NCBI GenBank assembly: GCA_037176725.1 | Contig: JAZBRS010000075.1 | Coordinates: forward strand, 72,542,001 to 72,606,000 | Length of the DNA: 64,000 bases | Direction of reading: 5' to 3' | DNA from: Posidonia oceanica | Lineage: Eukaryota; Streptophyta; Magnoliopsida; Alismatales; Posidoniaceae | Shown here: one piece after another, positions 1-11,460 of the stretch | Position numbering within the stretch: the stretch's first letter is position 1 | Layout of the letters: every line of letters starts with the position of its first letter | The notes under the pieces: generated by a model | What the model saw: the letters and a program-made list of their open reading frames with translations, nothing else | Database searches by the model: none | What the model was told of the DNA's origin: nothing | Program-made: the position numbers and the translations under genes

Positions 1-779
1 CGGCAATTGCTTAGGGCATTGGATGTTGCCAAAAATGGTCGACCTAAAATGATAGGTATTTGACCCTTAGGATTTGAGCTTGGTTGAATTTCAAGAACAA
101 TGAAATCCACAAGATATATGAATCTCCCAACCTTCACAAGAACATCTTCTATCATCCTCATAGGCTTTTTGATGGACCTATCTACTAATTGTATTGTTAC
201 AGAAGTGGGTTTGAGTTCTCCTAATCCTAATTACTTGTAGATAGAGTACAGAATTAGGTTGATGCTTGCACCTAGCTCAAGGAGTGCATTATCAATAATA
301 GAATTTTCAATAACACAAGAAATAGTAGGACAACCTGGGTCCTTCTGCTTAGTTGGCATTGGGCTGGTCAAGATGGAGCTGACATTGGCAGTTAGAAAAT
401 TTTTATTTGGCACCTGGGTTATTTTCTTTTGGGTACACAAGTCTTTTAGATATTTTGCATACGTGGGTACCTGTTGGATCACATCCAAAAGTGGAATGTT
501 AACTCTAACTTGCTCAAAGATTTGTCTAACCTTATCCATGTTAGCCGTTTTCTTAGATCTAAGTCTATTTGGAAATGGTGCTTTTGGCTGGATGGGTTGA
601 CTCGACTTAGAAACTAAGGGCTCTTCAGACTGGCCTGGGATGGATTGATCATTTGGGCTTGAGTTAGATGGTGAATCCTTCTGAGTCAAATCAGGTATGA
701 CAACACGGTTGTTAACAAGTTTTCCAGATCTCAAAGAGATGACTGAGTTTATTGTATTTGTCTGGAGATCATTAAGCAT
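1..779 (-). pseudogene. E1 gag C-terminus and aspartic protease domain, broken
   Basis: An open frame of 182 codons (231-779) runs through a Pro/Ser-rich linker into a protease core with the motif ELGASINL. Plant Athila/Tat proteases normally have DLGAS here, so the catalytic Asp appears replaced by Glu. A stop follows directly after IYK, where relatives read Q, consistent with CAA to TAA. The frame then continues to the window edge with the typical flap and downstream motif ILGRPFLAT near 20-50. The domain would mature gag-pol of the retroelement; this copy should be inactive. The adjoining reverse transcriptase would lie left of position 1. Confidence 0.8.
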
Positions 780-2139
780 ATTAACCTGATGGGCCTATTG
801 GGATAGATTGGGATTTTGACCATTTGGGTTTACCTCAGGTTGGTTTGGAAACTTTCCTTTTTCCCTCTCTCCTATAGTGGCTGCTAGTTGACCCATCTGC
901 ATCTCTAAACGAGCTATGGCCTGGGTATTGGCTGTGAGAGACTGACCCGTGGAACTCATGAAACTGTGTGTACGTGGCCGTAACAAGCGTCCCTAGACTC
1001 TTTTCTAAAGAATTGATTTTTTTATCTTCAAAGCTTAGTGGTTGAAAAGGTGGATTTACTTGTGGACACTGATTGTAATATGGGCTAGGATGACTAGAAC
1101 CTGTTTGATTCAGATTGGGACCAGTTTGATGTGGTCCTTGGGTCCATGAAAAATTGGAATGGTTCCTCCATCCAGGATTGTAGGTAGAGGCATATGGATC
1201 TTGACTTTGCTTTTGAAAGGCCACATTGACTTACTCAGGTCCATTAACTGTTGGACTCATGAATGGACACTCTTCAACAAGATGATTAGATGCTTGGCAT
1301 CCACTGCAAATAGGGTTGGATTGAGAAACTTGACTGACAATGGCACTATTTTGAAGCTCAAGGGCTTCAATCCTACGTACCAAGGCAACTATTTTTGCTT
1401 GATCAGCAACGGATGTTTCTACTATGTGCTTACCTCTAGAAGGTGTAACATTATCACTAGTGATTTCCCACTGAACAGTTCTCTCAGCTATCTCTTCTAA
1501 AAATGCTCAAACATCTTCTTCACTTTTTCCCATGAAATTCCCTTGACACATAGACTCCAACATTGTCCTAGAAGAATAATTTAGCCATTCATAAATAATT
1601 TGACACAATCTCCACTTTTCGATCCCATGATGTGGGTATTGAGCCAGAAGGTCTTTAAACCTCTTTAGGTATTTCCAAAATGGTTCAGAATCTACTTGCT
1701 TACATCCATTAATTTCTTTCCTCAGTTGTTGGGTCTTATGATGTGGGAAATATTTCTTCAAGAAGACTTTCACAAAATCATTTTAGGTGCTTATTGAATC
1801 AATGAAGAGACTATATAACTACTTCTTTGCCCCATCCTTAAGTGCAAATGATATGAATCTCAATTTAATGGCATCATCAGATAACTGTTGTAACTTGATC
1901 ATTGCACATACTTCCTCAAACTTCCTAACAAAAAGATAGGCATCCCCTTCTCCACTAAATTTGGGCAACATGCTAATGTAATGGGCCTTAAGCTCAAAAT
2001 TGTTCCCATTAGGTGCAGGCATTCTAATGCATGAAGGTTGGGCTGTTTTAACAGGGTAGCACCTATCCTGAAGGGATTGTTGATTGATCATTTCATCCAT
2101 CTTAAGGGGTTTGGGCTCAAATCTAACTAAACGGCCCAA
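780..2139 (-). pseudogene. E1 gag (capsid and zinc knuckle), broken by stops
   Basis: Three frames that read as one plant gypsy gag make up this stretch. The capsid part (1819-2139) contains PKFSGEGDAYLFVRKFEEVC and SDDAIKLRFISFALKDGAKK. It continues in 1507-1773 with KVFLKKYFPHHKTQQLRKEI. A zinc knuckle CSGCQASNHLVEEC (C-x2-C-x4-H-x4-C) lies near 1266-1307. A Gln/Pro/Asn-rich tail (835-1224) follows, with PYASTYNPGW and SLEKSLGTL. The tail resembles the predicted protein at 52801-53613. The in-frame stops after GAKK, before NDF and after EEDV all fall where the family has tryptophan, so each is a one-base TGG-to-stop change. The product would be the structural protein of the virus-like particle; this copy is dead. 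Confidence 0.82.
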
Positions 2140-2313
2140 AAAATCTCTGACCCAAATGGGATCACAAGACTGATTCAGATTGGAAAAAAAGGTCCTAGAA
2201 TATGAGAAACTCTAGAAGATAAGAAAGAGAATCCTAGTCTAAAGATAGATAGGAATAATACACAATTCAAAGAAGCCCTAGAAATAAGGTTGACCTAAAA
2301 AAAAACTAGACAG
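2140..2313 (-). other. E1 leader, distal segment
   Basis: This is non-coding leader between gag and the solo LTR inserted at 2314. It ends with the target duplication gacag (2309-2313), which is repeated at 5229-5233. No gene is seen. Confidence 0.6.
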
Positions 2314-5228
2314 TGTAGACACCCCATATTGACAGCCTGGATGATGGTGGATCCTCCTGCAAGCTCGCTCAGATCCTGGGATAGCCGATCTCCACTTAAA
2401 CCCCATCCGAACCCTAAAACCTCACCTAAACCCTCCCAACCTTAACCTAAGCCTTCCTAAGCCTTAACCCAAACCCTAACCTAAGTTAAAAAACCAACTT
2501 AGCCCTTTAACCTCTTGGACTCGTTGGACGCTAGCTGTGGCAGCGTCTAACGTTGGACGCGCTCTGTGCTAGCGTCAAACGAGTTGAGACCTGCTGTCGC
2601 CTCTGCCACCTCCGGCCTGCCACTCCCGTCCTTCCTTCCGTCCCCACCACTTACTACTGCGTCCCCTCACCACTCCCGGCCACCCACTACTTGCCAAAGC
2701 CCACTTACTACCTTGCCACTGCGTCATTTCTCCGCCGGTGGGTTTTCCGGTCTCTCCTCCGCCACTACCACCGACCGCCTGTGCCCTGCCACCCATGACT
2801 TTTCCTCCCCTTCCTTGACACCATACTAACTCCGCCTAACACCTCTAGCTCCTTTCCCGCTCCCCACAGCTCCTGCCATGCCCTGCCAATGTCCCAGACT
2901 GGAGAACAAAACTCTAAGAACCCACCTTCCCACAGGGCACCACATTCACTTCTTGAGAAATTCACAAGTCCTACGACCTTGTGCGATCCTCCATGAGCAC
3001 TCCCCCACCTTCAGCCAGCCTTCCAGACCTCCTCCCGCGTCCCAGCAGCCCGCCAGAGTTCACTCGCCGTCGTCTTCCACGTCGCCGGCAGCGACTGCAA
3101 ACACCCTCTGCAAGCCACTATTAGGTGAGTCCCTCATCACCGTTAGCTTGCATGAGCCTGTGGTAGCATGATAGGTTAGTTTTTGCACGCTTTGCACCCA
3201 CACATGCCCCTCCCACCTAGCTCGCCAGAGTTCGGCGATGGGTTCGCCGTCCGCGTTAGGCCGCCATCCATTGAGCGCGTGACAGTCCCCTCTCAGGGCC
3301 CCAAGGCACGCACTAGGTTTGGGGAGCTTTCCTCCACACCCACAACGCTTCACAGCCAGGTAACATGGCTTGCCGGCCCCTTCAATGACCGGGGGAGACG
3401 TGACTGCAGCGGTGGCGGGAAGGAGGAGGTGGGTGGAGCAATCCACCCACCCATTTTTGGTACCGAGCACATGGACATGCTCATCTCCATACGCTCTTGC
3501 TTCCTAGCCAGTTAGATTTCGATTTTTAATCGATTTGGCCACTGATTTTGGCTGGGGAAGATCCCGACCTGTTGGACGTCCAGACTGGTGCGTCCAACGT
3601 TGGACGCGCCCTGAGGCTGTGTCCAACACCCCTGCAGGTTTTCGTAAGTTCTTTTCCTTGCTGGCATGTTTTAAATGATCCTCTTCTGGAGTTTTTCAAC
3701 ACATGCTTTCTTTCATTCTTCCAGATGCCATATCATGTCTAGTATAAGTTTTGGTCTGGATTTATGCCATGCTTCTTTATGCCATGCTACCTCTCTGTGT
3801 AGGACGTTGGTGCACACTGCGTCTTACGCTAGACGCTGGTGTATCCAGCGTCCTATACCTCTGCATGCTCACTTGCATTTTAATGCCTGAATGATGCTTT
3901 TATTTCTGGTCCTTGCTTGATCCATGTATGTGTGGTTACATTTGGGCCCTATGGCTGCTACTTTCAAGTTTACAGGGTTTTCTATCACGGTTGCATGCTG
4001 GCTCTCTTGGGTATCTGCTCCTCTGTGTTGGACGCTGATGCTACAAGTGTCCTACATAAGACGCAGGCACTTCAGCGTCTTACACTCCAGCTTCCTATTT
4101 TCTCATGCATGCCTCTTAAATGGATTGCTTGCAAGATGTTTGTTTCACCCACGTGTGCAGGTCTAGCATCAGCTTGTTTACAGTGGTTTGGATGCATGAC
4201 TAAATGTTTTATACACTCAGTTTACTTGCAGTTTGATGTGCCTGCCTCTCTGTGTTGGACGTTGGAGGTGCCAGCGTCTTATGTTATACGCTGGATGCAA
4301 CCGCGTCCAACACACTGAGCCCTTAACACTTAGCTTCTATGCTTGCATCTGGTTTCCCATGTTTCAATCACTACTGTTTTAGCCCTCTGGCATGTTCTGT
4401 ATGTCCATGGTTTTTATCCAGTATTAAATCCATATTTTATCAAGTTTGCATGCATGTTTTCCTACAGGTTCTTTATTTTTCTATGTTGGATGCTAGCTGT
4501 TCCAACGTCCAACATAGGACGCTGGTCAGTTCAGCATCCAATGCTTTAAGTTTACTACAGTCCGCTTTCTTGCAGCGCTTTCGACTCGATCCTCGCTTTT
4601 TGCATCTGATTGCTTCCTGAGCATGTTTTATCATCCCTGCATGTGGTCCACTAGTTTTTCTCGGGTTTTATGCCCTCGCTTTGTTTTCCCGACCCGCTTT
4701 CATCGCTTTACAGCATTTTAGACTTTAATTAGTCATTTTCAGCATGGTTTGCTAAGCTACATGTGGTTTATAATTGCATATTGCATTCCGCCTTAGGGCG
4801 AACATAAACCGGCATTCATTTGCCAACATTTGCCACACAAGAGCGGAAAAGCCAAGAAAGACCGATTCCTCGGACGTGTTAGGGGTGCCTAATACCTTTC
4901 TCGCACGTAACAGGAGTCCTTACCCTTTCTCTGGACCGCATTGGCCTTGTGTCATATACATTGGGATCGGATTGGATTGCTTGAGTTTTCTCGCATGTTT
5001 TTATATGGTTTTCCTAGTCTTCCCGTTTTAATAGATTAGGTGGCGACTCCTTATTTTTTATTTATTTTCCTCTGCGTTATTCGCCCGTTTTTCTGGTGTT
5101 TTCGAGTCGAGTTTTCTTCCCGGATTCACTGCTGACCGCGACTTGCTCCCTCTCTCACGGCCCGATCGCACACGAGCTATGGTAGCGTGCGAATGCCGCC
5201 GTGACCGAGCGGTCCCGGGACGGTCACA
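2314..5228 (+). mobile_element. Solo LTR S1, TGTAGACACC family (Tat/Ogre-like)
   Basis: The element starts TGTAGACACCCCATATTGAC and ends GGTCACA, and perfect 5 bp duplications gacag flank it (2309-2313, 5229-5233). There is no internal region, primer site plus coding sequence or second LTR, so it is a solo LTR of 2915 bp. It contains a CCCTAA-like C-rich start, a GC-rich module (about 2590-3480), and an array of about 228 bp units with palindromic GTTGGACGC/GCGTCCAAC motifs (3571-4550). Near the 3' end there is a conserved block (about 4848-4932) and a GGTGGCGACTC motif (5040-5050). It lies in the leader of E1. The Tat/Ogre assignment rests on the termini and the GGCGACTC motif and is an inference, because no pol gene is attached. 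Confidence 0.85.
3571..4550 (+). repeat. Five-unit ~228 bp array with GTTGGACGC palindromes (S1)
   Basis: GTTGGACG-like anchors begin at 3571, 3799, 4027, 4254 and 4485, giving spacings of 228, 228, 227 and 231 bp. Each anchor opens a module of about 60 bp with two inverted pairs of the form GTTGGACGCTGG...CCAGCGTCCAAC. The sequence between the modules is diverged and T-rich with many TTGCATG motifs. Similar single modules occur upstream near 2522. Confidence 0.85.
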
Positions 5229-6092
5229 GACAGCTCCTAACTTTTAAGTTAAACTTCAAGATCCTTGGTTCAAAATTTCTCAAACCGAGTTAGCCATATT
5301 AGTGGAGGAAAATGGGAGGCTCCCCGTGCCTAAGCAACAGACCTAATTAAATAACTACTTTATCTTTTAACAGGTCGGACCTCTTGAACCACTTTTCTTA
5401 GACACCAACAAGGAATAAGAATTTTAAATCCAATTCTCTCTAGGTTTTACTTGTCCTATTGAGCTCGAATCTTAGGAGCCGATGTCTACTTGATTCTAAT
5501 TGAGGTTTAGGTCAATGCTCAATACTTTCTTTTGTTGTTTGTGGGCTAAGGAAGGGTGATGAAATCTCCACCTTATCTTGTACTATAGGTTTTTTCCTTA
5601 GGTACTTTGAAATGATATGCACAAACAATTATACTTAAACAAGTTGTTCTTTCTACTAACTATATGCTCTAAAATGTAAGGAATCAAGTAGGAGAACACG
5701 TATCTTTTCCTCCAGCAATCACCAAAATAAAATAACAGGAAATATAAATTACTCTAAATGCAAACTATATGATGTATGTCCTAAAAACAAGCTTCTATCT
5801 TATCATGAAATATTTTTAATTGGTTTCAAGTTTATGTTTGATTTTTAAATTAATGAATGAGAAAAAATAGAAATCAAAACAATAACTAAACCCTATATCA
5901 GGATTCTAGAAAAAATTAGAAATAACAGAAACCAAAACTTCGGAGAAAATAACTCACTTGAGCGCCCAGTAGGCGCCAGAAGTGTAAATCAGCGCCTGCG
6001 AGGCTCCCGTGATCCCTGGGATTTTCTAGAAATTGCTTCCTGATTCTTCTGATCTCTAACTAAATATCCCTGTAAGATTAAAATAATGAAAC

Positions 6093-6094
<2 letters not shown>

Positions 6095-6124
<30 letters not shown>
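6095..6124. repeat. (AT)n microsatellite
   Basis: An uninterrupted run of AT dinucleotides in the E1 leader. Confidence 0.9.
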
Positions 6125-6130
<6 letters not shown>

Positions 6131-6185
6131 AAAATGGAAAGAAAGAAATAACCGACAATAAATTAATATTATGAAACACTATTCC

Positions 6186-6206
6186 CTGGCAACGGCGTCA
6201 AAAACT
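6186..6206 (-). other. Primer-binding site of E1
   Basis: On the minus strand, directly after the LTR end TTCACATCA, the sequence reads AGTTTTTGACGCCGTTGCC. This resembles the TGGCGCCGTTGCCGGGGA site complementary to tRNA-Asp that is described for Athila/Calypso-type elements. A few bases differ. Confidence 0.65.
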
Positions 6207-7372
6207 TGATGTGAATTTTAATTAACCGCAAGTGCATGGTGTACTATGTGTAGACACCCCATTTTTGACAGCTTGGACGTTGGTGGATCTTGCTGGAAGC
6301 TCGCTTGGATTTCGGGATGGCTAATCTCTCTCAAACCCACCCTAAAACCTCACCAAACCCCAAAACCTCCATAATCCCACCTAAACCTTCCCAAAACTTC
6401 ACCTAAGCCTTAACCCACACCTTACACTAAGCCAAAATACCCAAAACAACTCTTAAACTTCTCAGACTCGTTGTACACTGCCTTTGCCAGCGTCCAACAT
6501 TGGACGCACTCTGTATTTGCGTCTAACGTTGGACGCTACTCCGGCGAGCGTCCAATGGGTCGAGGACTGCCACTGCCTCTGCCACATCTAGCCTGTCACT
6601 CCTGTCCTCTCCTTCGTCAGCCCGCACTTACTACCACGTCCCCTCACTGCTCCCGGCCACCCACTACGCGCCAAGGCCCACTCACTGCCCTGCCACCGCG
6701 TTCCTTCCTTACCGGCGGATTTCCGGTCTCTCCACACTCACTGCCACCGACCGCCTGCACGCCTGCCACCCGCGACTTTTCTTCCACCTCCTGACATCCC
6801 ATTAACTTCCCACTACAGCCACGATTCGAGATACACCCACGCCATAACCCATTCTCCTCAGAAGTGGCCAACACAGCCTCTTTCTTCTCCGTCGACCCAA
6901 GGAGGAGAACCCAACATCTCCCAGCACACCACACACACCTCCAGAGCCCGGAGAAGAGCCCGAGAGACTCCTCTTGCCTTCCCGAATCTTCCCCCACATG
7001 TGAGAGCAACCCACAGCAGCCTCCACTCTCCGTGAGCTCGCCGCAGTCCGTCTAAGTTCACCGGCCGGCAGCACACAACCTCCCCAGGCCACGTGCAAGT
7101 AATTTTCTACCCTTCAACGCGTCCCTCATCTCCTTCCTCATCATAACAGAGCTTCACATCCAAGCTTCATGGCTTCCCGGCCTCTCAGTTGGTCGGAAAT
7201 GCCATGAACGCCGGCAGCAAGAGGGAGGAGGTGGGTGGACCAATCCACGTGTCCATTTCTAGCTTTGAATGCATGTCTATGTTTGTAGTTACTTGCTTGT
7301 GCTTCCTAGCTAGTTAGCTTTCCATTTTGAATCGATTTGAGCATCAATTTTGGTCGGGAAGTTTCCCGACAT

Positions 7373-8990
7373 GTTGGACGCACAGCCTGGTGCGTCAAAT
7401 GTTGGACATGCCTTGAAGCAGCGTCCATCACTCCTGCTGGCCTTTTTTATTTTATTTGCTTCCATACTGCTATGTTGCGAATGTTATTTCCATGTGGATC
7501 ATCTTGCATGCTTTCCTTCATGCTTTTACATGCCATGTTGTAGATCTCATCTTGATTTAGGCTTGGTTTTCTTTTTCATGCTTCATAATCTCCTGCCTGG
7601 GTGTAGGATTAGGGGTGGGCATGGTTTGGTTTGGTTCGGTTTGAAGCAAAACCACAAACCAAACCATATGGTTCGGTTTGAATAATGTTCAAACCAAACC
7701 AAACCATTTTACCTATTGAAACCGAACCAAACCGAACCACTCAAAATCGGTTTGGTTCGGTTCGGTTTGTGGTTTAACCATTTAATAAAACATATAGAAA
7801 AAATAAAATGTTGATAGTGAAAAATGAAAGAATATAACCAGATATAAGATAAAAAAAATTTAACAGTATAGTAAATTATTAACCACAAGTTACAACCACA
7901 ACAAGCCATCCACGATTAAACATAATTTAGTAAAAGAATAACATTATCTAAATAACATTGTTTGTTCGCCTTTGTTACAGCCTTACAAGTTACTCTTCAC
8001 TTGGTTTATATTCTTTTAAATATTTAATATACATATAACATATTAACATATATAACCTATATTGGGTGGTTCGGTTCGGTTCGGTTCAGTTAAACCACTG
8101 CTGAAACCACAAACCAAACCATATGGTTCGGTTTGGAGATATTTCAAACCAAACCAAATCACTGAATTTGAAAAATCGAACTGAACCACTAAAAATTGTT
8201 CGGTTCGGTTCGGTTAACCGGTTTGGACGGTTTGGGTGCCCACCCCTATGTAGGATGCTAGAGTTTCCAGAGTCTTATGTTAGACGCTAGTAAATCTAGC
8301 GTCTTACACTCCAATTTATCTTGCTTGCATCTTACTTCTTATGATCCTTTTATTTTGAGATACTTATCTAGCCTATGTGTGTGCATGTTGATGTATGGGT
8401 TCTCTTTTAGTTGCTTGCAGGTTCATATGATGTTTTTACCAGTTTGCATGTAGCAGTTTTCATGTCTCTGCCTGCTCTGTGTTAGACGCTGCATGCTCTA
8501 GCGTCCTATGTTGGACGTTGTGTATTCCAGCGTCCAACACTCTGCATTGTTTTAAATCATGTTCGTGCCTGCATCATGTCCTTAAATCTTTTCTGGCTTA
8601 TTATCTTGATTGTCTAGCATGATCTGCATGTCTCTTGCTATCATATCGCATTCGCATCATATTTATACATTCAGCATGCATGCATTTATTTTAAAATCCA
8701 GGCTCAGCTGTTGGACGTTGGGGATCACAGCTTCCAATGTTGGACGCTGGTGATAATAGCGTCTAACACCCTCTGCCTGTTTAAAATCATTCTGATGCTT
8801 GCATTTGATTTCTGAACTTTGTGCTTTGATCTTTTAGCATGGTTTATCTGCCCATAGCTTTCTCATTGCATTAAAACACACGTTTTCCAAATTTGCATGC
8901 CTTCCTTGCATGTTTCTTATTTTTCTGTGTTGGACGCTAGCTGTTCCAACGTCCAATATAGGGCGCTGGTCAGTCCAGCGTCCAACGCTT
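7373..8990 (+). repeat. Five-unit ~229 bp palindrome array (S2)
   Basis: Anchors lie at 7373, 7603, 8481, 8710 and 8929. After removal of the 647 bp hAT insertion plus one duplication, the spacings are 230, 231, 229 and 219 bp, the same layout as in S1. The hAT element entered the second anchor (GTAGGATGCT). Confidence 0.82.
7610..8248. mobile_element. Non-autonomous hAT-type foldback element
   Basis: The terminal inverted repeat TAGGGGTGGGCA is perfect at both ends (7610-7621 and its complement at 8237-8248). An 8 bp target duplication tgtaggat is perfect at 7602-7609 and 8249-8256, which is the hAT signature. Both arms are built from degenerate repeats of GGTTCGGTTTGG and its complement around an AT-rich centre. 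No transposase is encoded. Confidence 0.92.
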
Positions 8991-11460
8991 TACAGCTTAC
9001 TGCACATTGTTTTCAGCGTCGATTTCGTTTTGGTTGTCGCTTTCCGCATTTTGTTGCCTCCGGTACATGCCTTGACACCCATGCATGCTGTCGAACCCCT
9101 GTTTCCTGTTTTACGCCTTGCATCGCCTGCTTTCCCGTGGTTTTTCACCTCGAACTTGTTTTCCATCGCATATCGCTATTCGCATTGCATGGTTTTCTTT
9201 GACGTTTTGATTTCTTGCCTGCATCGCATTTAGGGCAGTGATGCTTACTATATGGAGTTCTTACGGATCAGGGCTCGCTCAGTTCGGGACACTGCAGTGC
9301 TGCTGAGCACATAGACTGCACGTTTAATTTCCATACATGGCATTCAAGCATTTATGCATTTGAGCATACATAGCATGGCATAGCATCCCTCGCCCCTTGG
9401 GCATGCAGTTATAGGCAAGCATTGCCGACAATCCTGCAAATGCGAACAAGATTAGCCTTGAAAGACCGATTCCTTGGGCGTGTCGGGGGTGCCTAACACC
9501 TTCCCCGTGAGTAACAGGAGTCCTTACCCTTTCTCTGGCCCACAGTGACCGTTTTGCCCTCGTCCTTGGCACGAGTCATCTTTTTTGCATACATTGCATT
9601 CATTTGCATGTTTTCTTGCATTTCCCCCAGTTTTCCTTGTCTCCCGATTGAATAGACTAGGTGGCGACTCTGTTTTGCTTTATCTTTTTGTTTTCCTTCT
9701 TCGCGTCGCTATCAGTGAAGACCTCTCTCTTTCGGGCTCTCGCCGGTCCGGATCTCAAGGGTGAAATATTCACACTATGCAGTACATATGCAAGTACGGG
9801 TCGATCTCACAGAGAATAGAGTTTCAAAACACAAAGATTAACTATCAATTATTGAAAAGAGTTTAAGAAAGATGATGATGGATTATATCTAAAGCTAATT
9901 AAGAGGAAGGAATCACAAAAAGAATATCAATAGTAAAAAACACATCTAGAGTTTCTATCCATTAGATCATAGTGGATCATGAAAAATATCTAATTCATCT
10001 CATATTTTGCAACAAGTTCTAACTATCAAGGTTTATTATTAAACATGAATAATGCATGAAGATGAAACACCTACTATGCAATATCAAGGTTTAACATGTC
10101 AATAGCGAGAATAAATCATAAAAAAACATGATTATATGATGATCTATCAAGATGCATGTTAGCATAATATATCAAGATAATAAGATGTTTGAAACATTTC
10201 TTATTTCTATACAACAATCATTAAGTATAGACCATGAGAATACGTGATTAACAATGATCTATCAAAATATAATTGCAACGGTAGATAATAAGAAAGAGAC
10301 AATAATCATAAAGCATAGAAAACGAGATGAGACTAAATATTGCAATCATATCCTAGATCTAACTTCAAGAACCGTAGATGTAAAAAGAGATTTAGTTACT
10401 CATGAAGATGGAAAACATCAAAATAAAAGATAAGGAAAGAGAAGAGCAAGACATAATTAAGATAAAAAAAATGAACTTCTATTAATAAAAACTAAGATTA
10501 CAAAAGATGAAATTGAAGAACTCTAAAATAAAGGAAGAAGAGAATCTAAGCCTAAATGTGGAAGATCAAGGATTCTCTTTAGATCTACACAATGAGTCTC
10601 TTTTATAGGCTTACAAGGACTTCACTATCACGGAGACAAATTCGGCTAAAAATTCTAAAAATAAATTTCAAATACAAGATATTTCAAAGTGATCAAGGTA
10701 ACTGCAAAAGACTGGGTCAATATCTTTTTATCCGGGCGCCTGGGAGGCAGCGGATGCGTGTTCAGGCGCCTGGAAGGCTTCCACGTCATCCCGGATCAGC
10801 TTTAACTTGGTCAATCTGTTAGCTTATCTTCCTCATAGTATTTACACACATGGAAAAAGTATATTTGACCTCTTGAAAAATATAGAAATTTCTTTTATCT
10901 TCAGATTTGCATTTCTTTTTATCTTTTATTCTTTTCTTTTCCTTCTTTCTCTAAATTCTTTTTAAGCTCAAGTTCCTGCAAAAATTACACAAAACACCTC
11001 AAGTAATATTATTTATAAATAAAAGAGATAAATATGGGACATAAAACATGTAAGAATAATGTGCTCATCATGATCTATTATTGCAAATGGGCTAAAAAGT
11101 TGTAATTTTACGAATGTAGTTGCTTCAAAAGTTCATATTGATATGGCAACCACTTGAATATGTATTTACCTTCTTATAAAAAAAGCACTTGAAAATGTGG
11201 TTAATTTCTTGGAGTTGTAAATGGCCCAGTACGTCAACAACGGATGAGAGAAAAGACGTGAGCACACACCTTGACCTCTGGTGACCAAAGATGATCAGCA
11301 AGCACGACGGATCATTGATGCTGATCATCGATTGACTCCCAGAGGACCAACGGCGGACGCAGCAAGCTCCCCGGTCTGGAAGGATTTGCCCCTGGCAAGT
11401 GTACATTAAGTGTGTTATTTGTAAACTATGCATATAAATGCGTGTGTGATTTTACTAGCC

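Larger units (their letters stand above)
5229..6206 (-). other. E1 leader, proximal segment with primer-binding site
   Basis: This is the AT-rich non-coding leader of E1, between the S1 insertion and the 5' LTR. Read on the minus strand it is similar to the leader of E2 at 52150-52540, including the segment on the CTCCCCGTGC...GGAGGAAA side, which supports common ancestry of E1 and E2. It contains paired GGCGCC-type motifs near 5965-6000 and an (AT)n tract. No gene is seen. Confidence 0.65.
6249..9774 (+). mobile_element. Solo LTR S2, TGTAGACACC family, carrying a hAT insertion
   Basis: The element starts TGTAGACACCCCATTTTTGA and ends ATTCACA. Perfect target duplications ctatg flank it (6244-6248, 9775-9779). 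Joining the flanks across one ctatg restores the LTR U5 of E1. Without the hAT element and its duplication the length is 2879 bp, close to S1 (2915 bp). It has the same layout as S1: a CCCTAA-like start, a GC-rich module (about 6540-7240), the array of about 229 bp units, the conserved block (about 9454-9540) and GGTGGCGACTC (9660-9670). There is no coding capacity. Confidence 0.87.
1..11070 (-). mobile_element. Athila-like Ty3/gypsy retrotransposon E1 (partial, 5' half)
   Basis: The element reads leftward from its 5' LTR edge at 11070 and leaves the window inside the protease region at position 1. In order on the minus strand I see the 5' LTR, a primer-binding site, a non-coding leader, a broken gag with a zinc knuckle, and a retroviral-type aspartic protease. 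The LTR starts TGATGAGCACATTATTC and ends TTCACATCA, like the LTRs of the elements at 44032-56614, 40065-41320 and 57815. Two solo LTRs of another family sit inside it (2314-5228 and 6249-9774). The primer site resembles the tRNA-Asp type known from Athila/Calypso elements, which is the main basis for the lineage call. Reverse transcriptase, integrase and the 3' LTR lie outside the window. The candidate target duplication right of the element is tgatc (11071-11075); its partner is not visible. Confidence 0.85.
6207..11070 (-). repeat. 5' LTR of E1, split by S2
   Basis: The LTR runs from 11070 (TGATGAGCAC) to 6207 (ACATCA) on the minus strand. Removing S2 and one duplication (6249-9779) leaves 1333 bp, close to the 1260 bp LTRs of E2. 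A TATA motif (TATAAAAG) reads on the minus strand at 10607-10600. Two GGCGCC motifs lie at 10735-10740 and 10765-10770, 128 bp upstream of it. The U5 part matches E2: GAGATCGACCCGTA followed by CATAGTACAC and CACTTGCGGTT. Confidence 0.85.

Noticed and set aside
1159..1500. Plus-strand frame of 113 codons
   Set aside because: Antisense shadow of the E1 gag zinc-knuckle region.
2400..2490. CCCTAAA-like words resembling interstitial telomere repeats
   Set aside because: Degenerate, not tandem, and part of the C-rich start of the S1 LTR (also present in S2).
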